Shown here in pieces: positions 15,679-24,407 of a DNA stretch of 64,000 nt. Source of the stretch: an uncultured Alistipes sp. GTDB lineage: Bacteria; Bacteroidota; Bacteroidia; Bacteroidales; Rikenellaceae. The stretch's first letter is position 1. Each line of letters begins with the position of its first letter. Made by a program: the position numbers and the translations under genes. The stretch spans positions 186,001-250,000 of the forward strand of contig NZ_CAJTXD010000002.1 of NCBI RefSeq assembly GCF_910580175.1, read 5' to 3'. The notes below the pieces were generated by a model. It saw only the letters and a program-made list of their open reading frames with translations, did not search any database and had not been told where the DNA came from.

Positions 15679-17862
15679 TTATTTTTCTTGTTTCACATAC
15701 TTGTCCAGCCAGCCGAAGAATTCGCGGTTCCACACCAGCGAGTTCTGCGGTTTGAACACCTGATGCGCCTCGTCCTCGAACTCAACGAGCCGCGCCGGAA
15801 TGCCGCGCACGCGGGCCGCCGTGAAGGCTTCGAGCGACTGGGTGTAGGGGATGCGGAAGTCCTTTTCGCCCGTGATGATGAGCATCGGGGTGTCCCACTT
15901 CGCTGCGAATTTGTGGGGCGAGTTGGCGTAGGAGCGCTGCGCCACGGCGTTGTGCGCATCCCAGTAGGGGCCTCCGTAGTCGTTGTTGACGAACCACAGC
16001 TCTTCGGTCTGGCCGTACATCGAGTCGAAGTCGAAGATCCCGCAGTGGGAGATGAAGGCTTTGAAGCGTTTTTCGTGGCATCCGGCCAGGAAGTAGACCG
16101 AGTAGCCGCCGTACGAGGCGCCCACGCAGCCCATGCGCGTCCGGTCGGCCCACGGTTCGCGCGCCACGTCGTCGATGGCAGCGAGGTAGTCGCGGATGTT
16201 CTGGCCCGAGTAGTCGCCCGAAATCTGGTCGAGCCACTCCTGCCCGAACGAGGGGAGACCGCGGCGGTTGGGCGCCACGACGATGTAGCCCTGCGCCGCC
16301 ATGAGCTGGAAGTTCCAGCGGTAGCTCCAGAACTGCGACACCACGCTCTGCGGGCCGCCCTGGCAGTAGAGCAGCACGGGGTACTTCTGCGTCGGGTCGA
16401 AGTCGGGCGGCAGGATCACCCACGTAAGCATGCGCTTGCCGTCGGTGGTGCGCACCCAGCGTTTCTGCACCTCGCCCATCTTCACGGCGTCGTAGACGGG
16501 CTTGTTGATCTCCGAAATGCGGTTCAGCGTACCGTCGGCGGCCACGTCGAAGAACTCGGTGGCCATCGAGATGGTGCAGACTTCGGCCACGGTGCGGCCG
16601 CCGGCCATGGTAAAGGCGTTGATGTCGTGGTCGCCGCGCGTCAGCACTTCGACCTCGGACGTACCGCACGCGGCGCCCGCCTCGGGCAGCTGCACGCGGC
16701 AGATCTGATGCGTCGCTTCGATCGGCGCGATGAAGCGGAGCGTGCGGTTGTCCTCCCACACCACGTTGGCGGCGTTGTAGTCGAACGAAGCTGTGAGGTC
16801 GTGCATTTCGGCCGTGCGGCAGTCGTAGACGAAGAGGCGTTCCTTATCCGACTCGTTGCCCGCGCGGCGCATCGAACGGAAAGCGATGTGCAGGTCGTCG
16901 GGCGACCAGACCGGATATTTGTCGTAGCCGGGCATCTCGTCCGGCAGTTCGCGCACCTCGCCCGCGCATTCCGATTTGCGCCCCGTGAGCGGTTTGCAGA
17001 TGTTGACGGTTTTGCCCGTGGCGAGGTCGTAGACGAAGATGTCCGAATCGGTCGACACGGCGTAGGCCGTTCCCGTGAGCGGCTTGCAGGTGTAGGCCAG
17101 CATCGTGCCGGCGTGGTTCCACGCTATCTCGGCCATGTCGAAGTAGGGGGCCAGCGGAGCGTCCCACGCCGCATCGGCGCCGATGATGTCGGTGCCGCCC
17201 GTCACGAGACCGTCGCCCAGCTCGGCGACGAAGATGTGGCGGTGGTCGCCTTCGTCCCAGTAGTCCCAGTGGCGGGCCATCAGATCGTCGTAGATGCGGG
17301 CTTTCGAACGGGGCAGGTCGGCATGGACGTCCGACGATTTGCGTGCCGCCACGCGGACGGTCTGCACCCACCAGATATGTTTGCCGTCGGGGCTCACGCC
17401 GAAGCCTTCGACCTCGGGGATGCCTTCGCCGTTGCCGCTGCCGGTAATCTGCTCGGGCTGCGAGCCGTCGGCCTTCATGCGCCACACCTGCATCGAGCCG
17501 CTGCGGTCGGAGAGGAACCACACGCTCGCGCCGTCGGCCGACCATTGGGGTGCGGCGTTGTTGGATGCGTAGTCGGTCAGCGCCCGGCATTCGCCAGTGG
17601 TCATATCTTCGATCCACAGCGTCGTGATGCCGCGGTTCTCGGCCATGTTGTATTCAGTCACGGCATAGAGCAGCCGCGTGCCGTCGGGCGAGAGCGACGA
17701 CGAGCCGGCGCGCCGCATCTTCCACATCACTTCGGGGGTCAGACGCCCGGCGGCGATTTCCGTTTCCGTAAGGGAGTTGTCGATCGTCAAGGGGGCGGGG
17801 CGTTCCGTGCACCCGTTCAGTCCTGCAACTGTCAGAGCCATAAGGAGGATGATTTTTTTCAT
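15679..17862 (-). CDS. S9 family prolyl oligopeptidase (dipeptidyl-peptidase 5-like)
   Basis: A serine exopeptidase that releases dipeptides in the periplasm or at the envelope, part of amino-acid and peptide scavenging. The 727-residue product has a lipoprotein-type signal (MKKIILLMALTVAGLNGC), a seven-bladed propeller region of about 440 residues with repeated SPDG and WSxD motifs, and a C-terminal alpha/beta hydrolase domain. The catalytic triad is visible: S583 in GASYGG, D668 in EKDFRIP and H700 in DEAHQVF. Length and order fit the S9C/DPP5 group. It stands alone, divergent from the Nudix gene. Dipeptide specificity is inferred from the family. Confidence 0.92.
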   Translation of the reverse strand: MKKIILLMALTVAGLNGCTERPAPLTIDNSLTETEIAAGRLTPEVMWKMRRAGSSSLSPDGTRLLYAVTEYNMAENRGITTLWIEDMTTGECRALTDYASNNAAPQWSADGASVWFLSDRSGSMQVWRMKADGSQPEQITGSGNGEGIPEVEGFGVSPDGKHIWWVQTVRVAARKSSDVHADLPRSKARIYDDLMARHWDYWDEGDHRHIFVAELGDGLVTGGTDIIGADAAWDAPLAPYFDMAEIAWNHAGTMLAYTCKPLTGTAYAVSTDSDIFVYDLATGKTVNICKPLTGRKSECAGEVRELPDEMPGYDKYPVWSPDDLHIAFRSMRRAGNESDKERLFVYDCRTAEMHDLTASFDYNAANVVWEDNRTLRFIAPIEATHQICRVQLPEAGAACGTSEVEVLTRGDHDINAFTMAGGRTVAEVCTISMATEFFDVAADGTLNRISEINKPVYDAVKMGEVQKRWVRTTDGKRMLTWVILPPDFDPTQKYPVLLYCQGGPQSVVSQFWSYRWNFQLMAAQGYIVVAPNRRGLPSFGQEWLDQISGDYSGQNIRDYLAAIDDVAREPWADRTRMGCVGASYGGYSVYFLAGCHEKRFKAFISHCGIFDFDSMYGQTEELWFVNNDYGGPYWDAHNAVAQRSYANSPHKFAAKWDTPMLIITGEKDFRIPYTQSLEAFTAARVRGIPARLVEFEDEAHQVFKPQNSLVWNREFFGWLDKYVKQEK

Positions 17863-17897
17863 TCCGGTTGAGGTTTCCTATTTATTGATTTATTGTC

Positions 17898-17905
17898 TAT
17901 TTTTG
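17898..17905 (+). promoter_or_regulatory. candidate promoter -7 element for the Nudix gene
   Basis: TATTTTTG is an exact TAnnTTTG match 51 bases before the ATG at 17957, in the divergent gap between the S9 peptidase and Nudix genes. No well-spaced -33 TTG is present. Confidence 0.45.
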
Positions 17906-17956
17906 CATGTCGTATGCCCGGGCTGCCATTATGTTCCGGGCGCAGGTTTTTTCGTT

Positions 17957-18577
17957 ATGGAACATCGTATCGTTGTCTGGTTCGCCGATAAGTCGGTCGT
18001 CTTCGTTCGGGAGACTCCCTGCGGGGAGGCGTTTTGTTTCGCGCCCGTTGATTGCGGGGACATAAGTCGTGACAAGATAGTGAATTTTCTCGAAACCCGC
18101 AATTCTGTTGCGGTCGTCGTGCCCGATCCTGATGCTGCGTTCGCCCGTTTCGCTCAGGATTTCGCGGTGGTGCAGGCTGCCGGCGGCGTGGTCGCCGATC
18201 CGCAGGGGCGGCGGCTCATGATTCGCCGCAACGGACGTTGGGATTTGCCCAAGGGGCATGTCGAGCCGGGCGAGAGCATCGCATGCTGCGCCGCGCGTGA
18301 AATCGCCGAAGAGACCGGCGTCGCGGCCGAGGTCGTGGCTCCGCTGTGTGCGACCTGGCATGCCTATTGGTTCCCGAAGACGCAGCGCTGGGAGCTGAAG
18401 CGGACGCATTGGTTTTTGCTCCGGTCATCCGGCTGCGACACCCTTGCGCCCCAGACCGAGGAGGGGATCGAGCGCGTCGTCTGGTGCGATGCTGAAACAT
18501 TTGCCGACAACCTCCGCAGCGCCTTCCCCACCGTGCGGCGTGTCGGCCAGGCGCTGGAGGCGATGCGTGTCAGATGA
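17957..18577 (+). CDS. NUDIX hydrolase
   Basis: Cleaves nucleoside diphosphates linked to another group; the substrate cannot be told from sequence. The 206-residue product has the complete Nudix box starting at G100 (GHVEPGESIACCAAREIAEE then TGVA), with the metal-binding REIAEE core. The strand before it (GRRLMIRRNGRWDLPKGHV) and the later WHAYWFPKTQRWE are typical of small housekeeping Nudix enzymes. An N-terminal extension of about 75 residues is found in Bacteroidetes members. The frame is open upstream, but ATG 17957 follows the -7 box and gives the conserved length. It stands alone, not clearly in an operon with HU. Confidence 0.9.
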   Translation: MEHRIVVWFADKSVVFVRETPCGEAFCFAPVDCGDISRDKIVNFLETRNSVAVVVPDPDAAFARFAQDFAVVQAAGGVVADPQGRRLMIRRNGRWDLPKGHVEPGESIACCAAREIAEETGVAAEVVAPLCATWHAYWFPKTQRWELKRTHWFLLRSSGCDTLAPQTEEGIERVVWCDAETFADNLRSAFPTVRRVGQALEAMRVR

Positions 18578-18750
18578 GCGGGCTGTCGCTCCCCGCCGGA
18601 ACTTGGCTCGCGGGGCGAACGGCGGAAAAAATGATGGTTTTTCATAAATTATCCGCGGTTTTTCAACTTTTGCCCGATATTTGTTTATCGTATTGTGACA
18701 GTGGCCGGTAAGGGCTGCGGCGGAAAATCGAGAAAATTTTTTGCGGTTTG

Positions 18751-18781
18751 TTGGCGGTTATGCAAATAAAGCGTATATTTG
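18751..18781 (+). promoter_or_regulatory. promoter of the HU gene
   Basis: TTG at 18751-18753, 20 bases, then TATATTTG at 18774-18781. This is an exact Bacteroidetes -33/-7 pair. Transcription would start near 18788, giving a leader of about 40 bases to the HU ATG at 18829. Confidence 0.8.
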
Positions 18782-18828
18782 CAAACTCGATTTTTTCAAA
18801 AGAACTTAATTTTTAATGTTATATAGAT

Positions 18829-19101
18829 ATGACTAAAGCAGATATCGTAAGCGAAATCGCTAAAAGCACCGGAGTCGAGAAAGTCCAGGTGCAGGCCATC
18901 GTCGAGGCTTTCATGGAGAGCATCAAGTCGTCGCTGACCGGCCACAACAACGTGTATCTTCGCGGTTTCGGCAGCTTCATCGTGAAGAAGCGCGCCAAGA
19001 AGGTGGCCCGCAACATCTCGAAGAACACCACCATTACCATCCCTGCGCACAACATTCCCGCTTTCAAGCCGGCCAAGAGCTTCGCAGCGAAAGTGAAATA
19101 G
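18829..19101 (+). CDS. DNA-binding protein HU
   Basis: A small nucleoid protein that binds and bends DNA as a dimer. The 90-residue product is the family's exact size, with the opening MTKADIVSEIAKSTGVEK, the core RGFGSFIVKKR, and the beta-arm with IPAHNIPAFKPAKSF, where the conserved Pro inserts between base pairs. It has a strong promoter of its own. The basic 29-residue gene follows after 36 bases and is probably on the same transcript. Confidence 0.97.
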   Translation: MTKADIVSEIAKSTGVEKVQVQAIVEAFMESIKSSLTGHNNVYLRGFGSFIVKKRAKKVARNISKNTTITIPAHNIPAFKPAKSFAAKVK

Positions 19102-19137
19102 TTACGATAAATCAAGAACCTCTAAAATTTTAGGACT

Positions 19138-19227
19138 ATGCCAAACGGAAAGAAGCATAAGCGTCACAAGATGGCTACCCACAAGCGTAAAAAGCGTCTG
19201 CGCAAGAACCGCCACAAGAAAAAGTAG
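19138..19227 (+). CDS. 29-residue highly basic peptide, candidate small ribosomal protein
   Basis: MPNGKKHKRHKMATHKRKKR then LRKNRHKKK. Twenty of 29 residues are Lys, Arg or His. It starts 36 bases after HU, shares its transcript and is followed at once by hairpins. The pattern KxxM...HKxKKxLRKxRxKK resembles the short C-terminal motif of mitochondrial mS38 (AURKAIP1/COX24) and mycobacterial bS22. It may alternatively be the Bacteroidetes ribosomal protein bL38 reported in the Flavobacterium johnsoniae ribosome structure; I cannot tell which without sequences to compare. As I recall, near-identical peptides precede the RNase G gene in other Bacteroidetes. The exact function is inferred; that it is a real gene is likely from position and composition. 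Confidence 0.78.
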   Translation: MPNGKKHKRHKMATHKRKKRLRKNRHKKK

Positions 19228-19234
19228 GGTGTGC

Positions 19235-19284
19235 ATCTATTGGGATAGATAAAGCTAAAGGGGCCTCGGGTTCTTTTAGCTTTA
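19235..19284 (+). terminator. tandem hairpins after the basic peptide gene
   Basis: ATCTAT (19235-19240) pairs with ATAGAT (19245-19250) around TGGG. Immediately after, AAAGCTAAA (19251-19259) pairs perfectly with TTTAGCTTT (19275-19283). The second hairpin could terminate the HU transcript, although no long T run follows. It may instead belong to the RNase G leader. Confidence 0.5.
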
Positions 19285-19298
19285 CCTATTTAAAAATC

Positions 19299-19438
19299 GG
19301 CGGTGTCGATGCCGCCTCCGACCCCGGCCCGGGAGCGTCGCGGAAGGGGTCTTCGCCATTGGAGCGTTCCGCCGCTCCAGATTCGTAAAGCGCGGAATAT
19401 CATTACTAATTTCAGCATATCGCGTCCTGCGGGACGCG
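19299..19438 (+). promoter_or_regulatory. structured leader upstream of RNase G
   Basis: Four further hairpins in 140 bases: GGCGG/CCGCC at 19299-19315; GACCCC (19320-19325) with GGGGTC (19346-19351); TGGAGCG (19360-19366) with CGCTCCA (19373-19379); and CGCGTCC (19421-19427) with GGACGCG (19432-19438), the last ending 10 bases before the RNase G start. No gene or good promoter is visible here. In Escherichia coli, RNase E controls its own mRNA through 5' UTR hairpins; similar control here is inference. Confidence 0.5.
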
Positions 19439-19448
19439 CACAAGATAA

Positions 19449-20999
19449 ATGAACAGAGAGTTGATCGTCAACGTCAACCCGACCGAGATTTCCATTGCGC
19501 TGTGCGAGGATAAGGTGTTGGTCGAGTTGTCCAAGGAACAGTGTCAGACCGGCTTCGCGGTCGGCGACATCTATTTAGGCAAGGTGCGCAAGATCATGCC
19601 GGGGCTTAACGCCGCATTCGTCAACATCGGGCATGAGAAAGACGCCTTCATCCATTACCTCGACCTCGGGACGCACTTCCCCTCGTTGCAGAAACTGACC
19701 GCTTCGTGCGTTCCCGGCAAGCGGGGGCTGCGGCTCGAAAGCATGAAGCTGGAGCCATCTGTGGAGAAGTCCGGCAAGATCGGCGACTATCTCCAGGTCG
19801 GACAGCAGATCATGGTGCAGGTCGCCAAGGAGGCCATCTCCACCAAGGGGCCGCGTCTGACTTCCGACATCTCCCTGGCCGGGCGCAACGTCGTGCTGGT
19901 GCCTTTTTCCTCGAAGGTGTTCCTTTCGCAGAAGATCCGTTCGGCCGAGGAGAAGAAGCGTTTGAAGCGGATCGCTACCGCCGTGTTGCCCAATAATTTC
20001 GGCGTCATTATCCGCACGGCAGCCGTGGAGGCCAAGGACGAGGACATCGAGCAGGACATCCGCACCCAGATCGAGCGGTGGCGCAAGACCGTTGCGGCCA
20101 TCCGCAAGCATACCGCGCCCGCGCAGCTCATGAGCGAGATGAGCCGGGCCAACACCATTATCCGCGATTCGCTCAACGGATCGTTCTCGCAGATCGCCGT
20201 CGACGACCAGGCCATGTTCAACGACATCCGCAACTACATCCGGCAGATCGATCCCGAGAAGGAGAAGATCGTCAAGTTTTACCGCGGCAACGTGCCCATC
20301 TTCGACAACTTCGACATCTCGAAGCAGATCAAGTCGCTTTTCGCCAAGTATGTGTCGCTCAAGCGGGGCGCTTACCTCATCATCGAGCGCACCGAGGCCA
20401 TGAACGTCATCGACGTCAACTCCGGCAACCGCACCAAGGCCGAGGACAACCAGGAGCAGACCGCCTTGGATGTCAATCTTGCCGCGGCCAAGGAGATCGC
20501 CCGGCAGCTGCGCCTGCGCGACTTGGGCGGCATCGTCATCATCGACTTCATCGACCTGCACAAGGCCCAGAACCGCCAGCTGCTTTTCGACGAAATGGTC
20601 AAGCTCATGTCTACCGACAAGGCCAAGCATACGGTGCTGCCGCTTACCAAGTTCGGGTTGATGCAGATCACGCGCCAGCGGGTGCGGCCCGTAGCCGTCG
20701 AGAGCGTCTCCGACGTCTGCCCCACCTGCAACGGTTCGGGCAAGATCGAGCCTACGGTCGTGTTGGACAAGAAGATCGAGAACCAGATTTCGTTCTTGAC
20801 GGAGGATCGGGGGCAGAAATACATCAAGTTGGTCGTCAGTCCCTACGTTGCTGCTTTCCTCAAGAAAGGGTTCTGGTCGCTGCGCCGGCAGTGGCAGTGG
20901 AAATACAAGGTGCAGATCGATATCGCCGAGGATCAGAGCATCGGCATCGTCGAGGTGCATTACCACGACAAGAAGGACAACGATTTGATAAAGAAATAG
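19449..20999 (+). CDS. rng: ribonuclease G/E family endoribonuclease
   Basis: A single-strand-specific endoribonuclease for rRNA processing and mRNA decay. The 516-residue product has the S1 domain near residues 35-125 (VGDIYLGKVRKIMPGLNAAF). The DNase I-like catalytic domain has metal-binding D322 (NVIDVNSGN) and D366 (VIIDFIDL), spaced as in E. coli RNase E. The zinc-link cysteines are C424 and C427 (CPTCNGSGK). It lacks the long C-terminal degradosome scaffold of RNase E, so it is of the short RNase G type. It follows the HU and basic peptide genes, a usual Bacteroidetes order, and has an unusually structured leader. Confidence 0.95.
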   Translation: MNRELIVNVNPTEISIALCEDKVLVELSKEQCQTGFAVGDIYLGKVRKIMPGLNAAFVNIGHEKDAFIHYLDLGTHFPSLQKLTASCVPGKRGLRLESMKLEPSVEKSGKIGDYLQVGQQIMVQVAKEAISTKGPRLTSDISLAGRNVVLVPFSSKVFLSQKIRSAEEKKRLKRIATAVLPNNFGVIIRTAAVEAKDEDIEQDIRTQIERWRKTVAAIRKHTAPAQLMSEMSRANTIIRDSLNGSFSQIAVDDQAMFNDIRNYIRQIDPEKEKIVKFYRGNVPIFDNFDISKQIKSLFAKYVSLKRGAYLIIERTEAMNVIDVNSGNRTKAEDNQEQTALDVNLAAAKEIARQLRLRDLGGIVIIDFIDLHKAQNRQLLFDEMVKLMSTDKAKHTVLPLTKFGLMQITRQRVRPVAVESVSDVCPTCNGSGKIEPTVVLDKKIENQISFLTEDRGQKYIKLVVSPYVAAFLKKGFWSLRRQWQWKYKVQIDIAEDQSIGIVEVHYHDKKDNDLIKK

Positions 21000-21071
21000 T
21001 TTCCCAATCAAGAGCGGTAAGGCAGGGTGTCGGAGTCGTGATGCCGGTCTTCCGCTCTCCATTTTTCATTC

Positions 21072-24000
21072 ATGGTCTCTTCCCGCGAGCAAATAGCGCA
21101 GTTCGCCGCAGGGTCGCAGGCGCTCGGGACGCTGTGTCGGCGGTTGAGCGACCGGGGCGCCGCCGTCCATCTCCAGGAGTTGGTCGGCGGGGCGCTTCCG
21201 TTCTATGCCGCTGCGGCTGTCGCCCGGGTCGGCGGTGTGCATGTCTTCGTGGCCGAGGATCGGGATGCTGCGGCTTATCTGTTGAACGATTTTTATGCCT
21301 TGCTCGACGAGCGGCGCGTCTTCTTCTTCCCCTCCTCTTGGAAAAGGTCGGTTGCCTACGGTTCGGAGGATGCCCAGGGCGTCGTGCTGCGCACGGCGGC
21401 TTTGAATGCCTTGCGCAGTTTCGACGGGCAGGATTATTTGGTTGTCTGCACCTATCCTGAGGCGCTCGCCGAGCGGGTCGCCGATGGGCAGACCTTGCAG
21501 CAAGATACCATCGACGTGCGTGTCGGCGACAAGATTTCCATCGAGGTGTTGCAGCAGGCGTTGGTCGATGCCGGGTTCGAGCGTGTCGATTTCGTCTTCG
21601 AGCCGGGGCAGTATTCTCTGCGCGGCGGTATCGTCGATGTCTTTTCTTTCTCTGAATGCAAGCCGTTCCGCATCGATTTCTTCGGCGACGAAGTGGACTC
21701 CATCCGGCGTTTCGAGATCTCCAGCCAGCTCTCGTCCGAGAAGTTGTCCCATGTGGCCATCGTTCCCGATCTCCACGGCGCCGAGGCCGGACAGTCGCGG
21801 GTTTCGTTGGCCGGGTTCGTCGGCAGCGAGGCGTCTTTCTGGTTTTTCGATCCCGATTTCGTGCTGCGCAAGGTCAACGACGTGCGCCGCAAGGCGCTCG
21901 GCGACATGGAGCATCCCGAGGAGATCGACCGCCTGCTGACCAGCCGCAACGGGTTGCTGGGCGACCTGGTGCAGAGCCGGCTGCTCTTTCTGCGCAACAG
22001 CCTGCCCGAGCGTCCCGCTTCCGCCGAGGTGCGTTTCTCCACGTCGCCCCAGCCCAAGTTCAACAAGAATTTCGAGTTGCTCGCCGACGACATGATCCGC
22101 AACGCCCTGCGGGGATACGAAACCTATATTCTCTCCGAGAACCGCATTCAGGTCGAGCGGCTCGAAAACATCTTCCACCAGATCGGACGCGGACAGGCCG
22201 TCGTACGTTCTCTGGCCATTACGTTGCACGAGGGATTCGTCGACAACGAGCTGAAGCTCTGCCTCTATACCGACCACCAGATTTTCGACCGCTACCAGCG
22301 CTACCGCATCAACGGCGAGATCAAGCGCGACGAGCAGATGACCGTCGCCGAGCTGAACAGCCTGCGGCCCGGCGACTACGTTGTCCATATCGACCATGGC
22401 GTCGGGCGGTTCGACGGACTGGTCAAGGTCGACGAGGGCGGCAAGCAGCATGAGGCCATCAAATTGGTTTATAAGGATGGCGACGTGCTTTTCGTCAACG
22501 TCCATTCGCTTCACCGCATTTCGCGTTACAAGGCCGGCGACGGCGAACCGCCCAAGATCTACAAGCTCGGCAACGGTGCTTGGCAGAAACTCAAGAACGC
22601 CGCCAAAAAGGCTGTCAAGGATATTTCGCGCGAGCTGATCGCCCTCTATGCCAAGCGTAAGGCGTCCAAGGGCTTCGCTTTCTCGCCCGACAGCTATTTG
22701 CAGCACGAGTTGGAGGCCTCGTTCCGTTGGGAGGATACGCCCGACCAGCACTCCGCCATCGCGGCCGTCAAGAAAGACATGGAGTCCGACCAGCCTATGG
22801 ATCGGCTCGTCTGCGGCGACGTGGGTTTCGGCAAGACCGAGGTCGCCATCCGTGCCGCGTTCAAAGCGGCATCCGACGGCAAGCAGGTCGCCGTGCTCGT
22901 TCCGACGACGATCCTCGCCTTGCAGCATTACCGGTCGTTTTCCGAACGGTTGCGCGACTTCCCTGTGCGGGTCGAGTATCTCAACCGCACCAAGACGGCC
23001 CGCGAAGTCGCCCGCATCCGCGAGGAGCTGGCCGCCGGGCGCATCGACATCCTTATCGGCACGCACAAGATGTTGGGCAAGCAGATTGTCTTCCGCGACC
23101 TGGGGCTGCTCATCATCGACGAGGAGCAGAAGTTCGGCGTCGCCGCCAAGGAGAAGCTCACGCAGATGAGCGTCTCGGTCGACACGCTTACCCTCACTGC
23201 CACACCTATTCCGCGTACGCTCCAGTTTTCTCTGATGGGGTCGCGCGACTTGTCGGTCATCTCCACGCCGCCGCCCAACCGGCAGCCTATCGTTACCGAG
23301 TCGCACGTCTTCTCCGAGGAGATCGTCCGTGACGCCATCCAGGCCGAGCTGGCGCGCGGCGGGCAGGTCTATTTCGTCCACAACCGTGTCGAAGACCTGC
23401 TCTCGATCCAGGGGCTGATCGCCCGCGTCTGCCCCAAGGCCCGCGTCGGCGTCGGCCACGGCAAGATGCCCGCCGAGCAGCTCGAAAAACTTATCATGGA
23501 CTTCATCTACGGCGAGTTCGACATCTTGCTTTCGACTACCATCGTCGAGAACGGCATCGACATCCCCAATGCCAATACCATCATCATCGACAACGCCCAG
23601 AATTTCGGGTTGAGCGACCTCCACCAGCTTCGCGGCCGGGTCGGACGCTCCGACCGCAAGGCGTTCTGCTACCTCCTCTCGCCGCCCGAGGAGCTGCTCT
23701 CGTCCGACGCCCGGCGGCGGTTGAGGGCCATCGAGGAGTTCTCCGATCTGGGGTCGGGTTTCAACATCGCCATGCAAGACCTCGACATCCGCGGCGCCGG
23801 CAACCTGTTGGGCGCCGAGCAGAGCGGATTCATCGCCGACATCGGCTTCGAGACCTACCAGAAGATCATGCAGGAGGCCATCGCCGAGCTGCGGGCCGAG
23901 GGGTTGCAGGTTGCCGGACTTTCCGCCCCGGAGCAGGAGGTGGTCGGACGGATGCGTTTCATCGACGATGCGCATATCGACATCGAGGTCGAGGCTGCCC

Positions 24001-24407
24001 TGCCCGACACTTACGTGGCCCAGCAGGCCGAGCGGCTCAAACTCTACCGCGAGCTGGACTCCACCCAGGACGAGGAGGCATTGCAGGCGTTCGCCGACCG
24101 GCTCGTCGATCGCTTCGGCCCCCTGCCGCGTGCTGCCTGCGAGCTGCTCGACGTGGTGCGGCTGCGTTGGGAGGCCATCCGTCTGGGCATGGAGCGCGTC
24201 AAGGTCAAGAACGGGTTGATGATCGTCCATTTCGTCGGCGAGGAGAACTCGCCCTATTACAAAAGCGACACGTTCATGGAGCTGCTCAAGTCCGTTACGC
24301 AGCATCCCGAGCGTTTCGTGCTCAAGCAGCACAATAATCGCCTGGCCATGACCGTTAGAAACATCAAAGATGTGGAAGCGGCCTACAAAACTTTGCGCGA
24401 GTTGTGA
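21072..24407 (+). CDS. mfd: transcription-repair coupling factor
   Basis: An ATP-driven translocase that removes RNA polymerase stalled at DNA lesions and recruits UvrA. The 1111-residue product has UvrB-like N-terminal domains, the RNA-polymerase-interacting CarD-like domain near residues 430-500 (LRPGDYVVHIDHGVGRFDGL), then two RecA-like helicase domains. These hold Walker A at GDVGFGKTE (K588), the DEEQ box at 683-686, the TATPIPRTLQFSLMGSRDLS motif and QLRGRVGRSDRKAF. A C-terminal TRCF domain completes it. It is 72 bases after rng, and its TGA stop overlaps the GTG start of coaX. Confidence 0.97.
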   Translation: MVSSREQIAQFAAGSQALGTLCRRLSDRGAAVHLQELVGGALPFYAAAAVARVGGVHVFVAEDRDAAAYLLNDFYALLDERRVFFFPSSWKRSVAYGSEDAQGVVLRTAALNALRSFDGQDYLVVCTYPEALAERVADGQTLQQDTIDVRVGDKISIEVLQQALVDAGFERVDFVFEPGQYSLRGGIVDVFSFSECKPFRIDFFGDEVDSIRRFEISSQLSSEKLSHVAIVPDLHGAEAGQSRVSLAGFVGSEASFWFFDPDFVLRKVNDVRRKALGDMEHPEEIDRLLTSRNGLLGDLVQSRLLFLRNSLPERPASAEVRFSTSPQPKFNKNFELLADDMIRNALRGYETYILSENRIQVERLENIFHQIGRGQAVVRSLAITLHEGFVDNELKLCLYTDHQIFDRYQRYRINGEIKRDEQMTVAELNSLRPGDYVVHIDHGVGRFDGLVKVDEGGKQHEAIKLVYKDGDVLFVNVHSLHRISRYKAGDGEPPKIYKLGNGAWQKLKNAAKKAVKDISRELIALYAKRKASKGFAFSPDSYLQHELEASFRWEDTPDQHSAIAAVKKDMESDQPMDRLVCGDVGFGKTEVAIRAAFKAASDGKQVAVLVPTTILALQHYRSFSERLRDFPVRVEYLNRTKTAREVARIREELAAGRIDILIGTHKMLGKQIVFRDLGLLIIDEEQKFGVAAKEKLTQMSVSVDTLTLTATPIPRTLQFSLMGSRDLSVISTPPPNRQPIVTESHVFSEEIVRDAIQAELARGGQVYFVHNRVEDLLSIQGLIARVCPKARVGVGHGKMPAEQLEKLIMDFIYGEFDILLSTTIVENGIDIPNANTIIIDNAQNFGLSDLHQLRGRVGRSDRKAFCYLLSPPEELLSSDARRRLRAIEEFSDLGSGFNIAMQDLDIRGAGNLLGAEQSGFIADIGFETYQKIMQEAIAELRAEGLQVAGLSAPEQEVVGRMRFIDDAHIDIEVEAALPDTYVAQQAERLKLYRELDSTQDEEALQAFADRLVDRFGPLPRAACELLDVVRLRWEAIRLGMERVKVKNGLMIVHFVGEENSPYYKSDTFMELLKSVTQHPERFVLKQHNNRLAMTVRNIKDVEAAYKTLREL

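Noticed and set aside
21066..24332. Long minus-strand open frame of 1088 codons over mfd
   Set aside because: Same antisense artefact; mfd on the plus strand has every expected motif.
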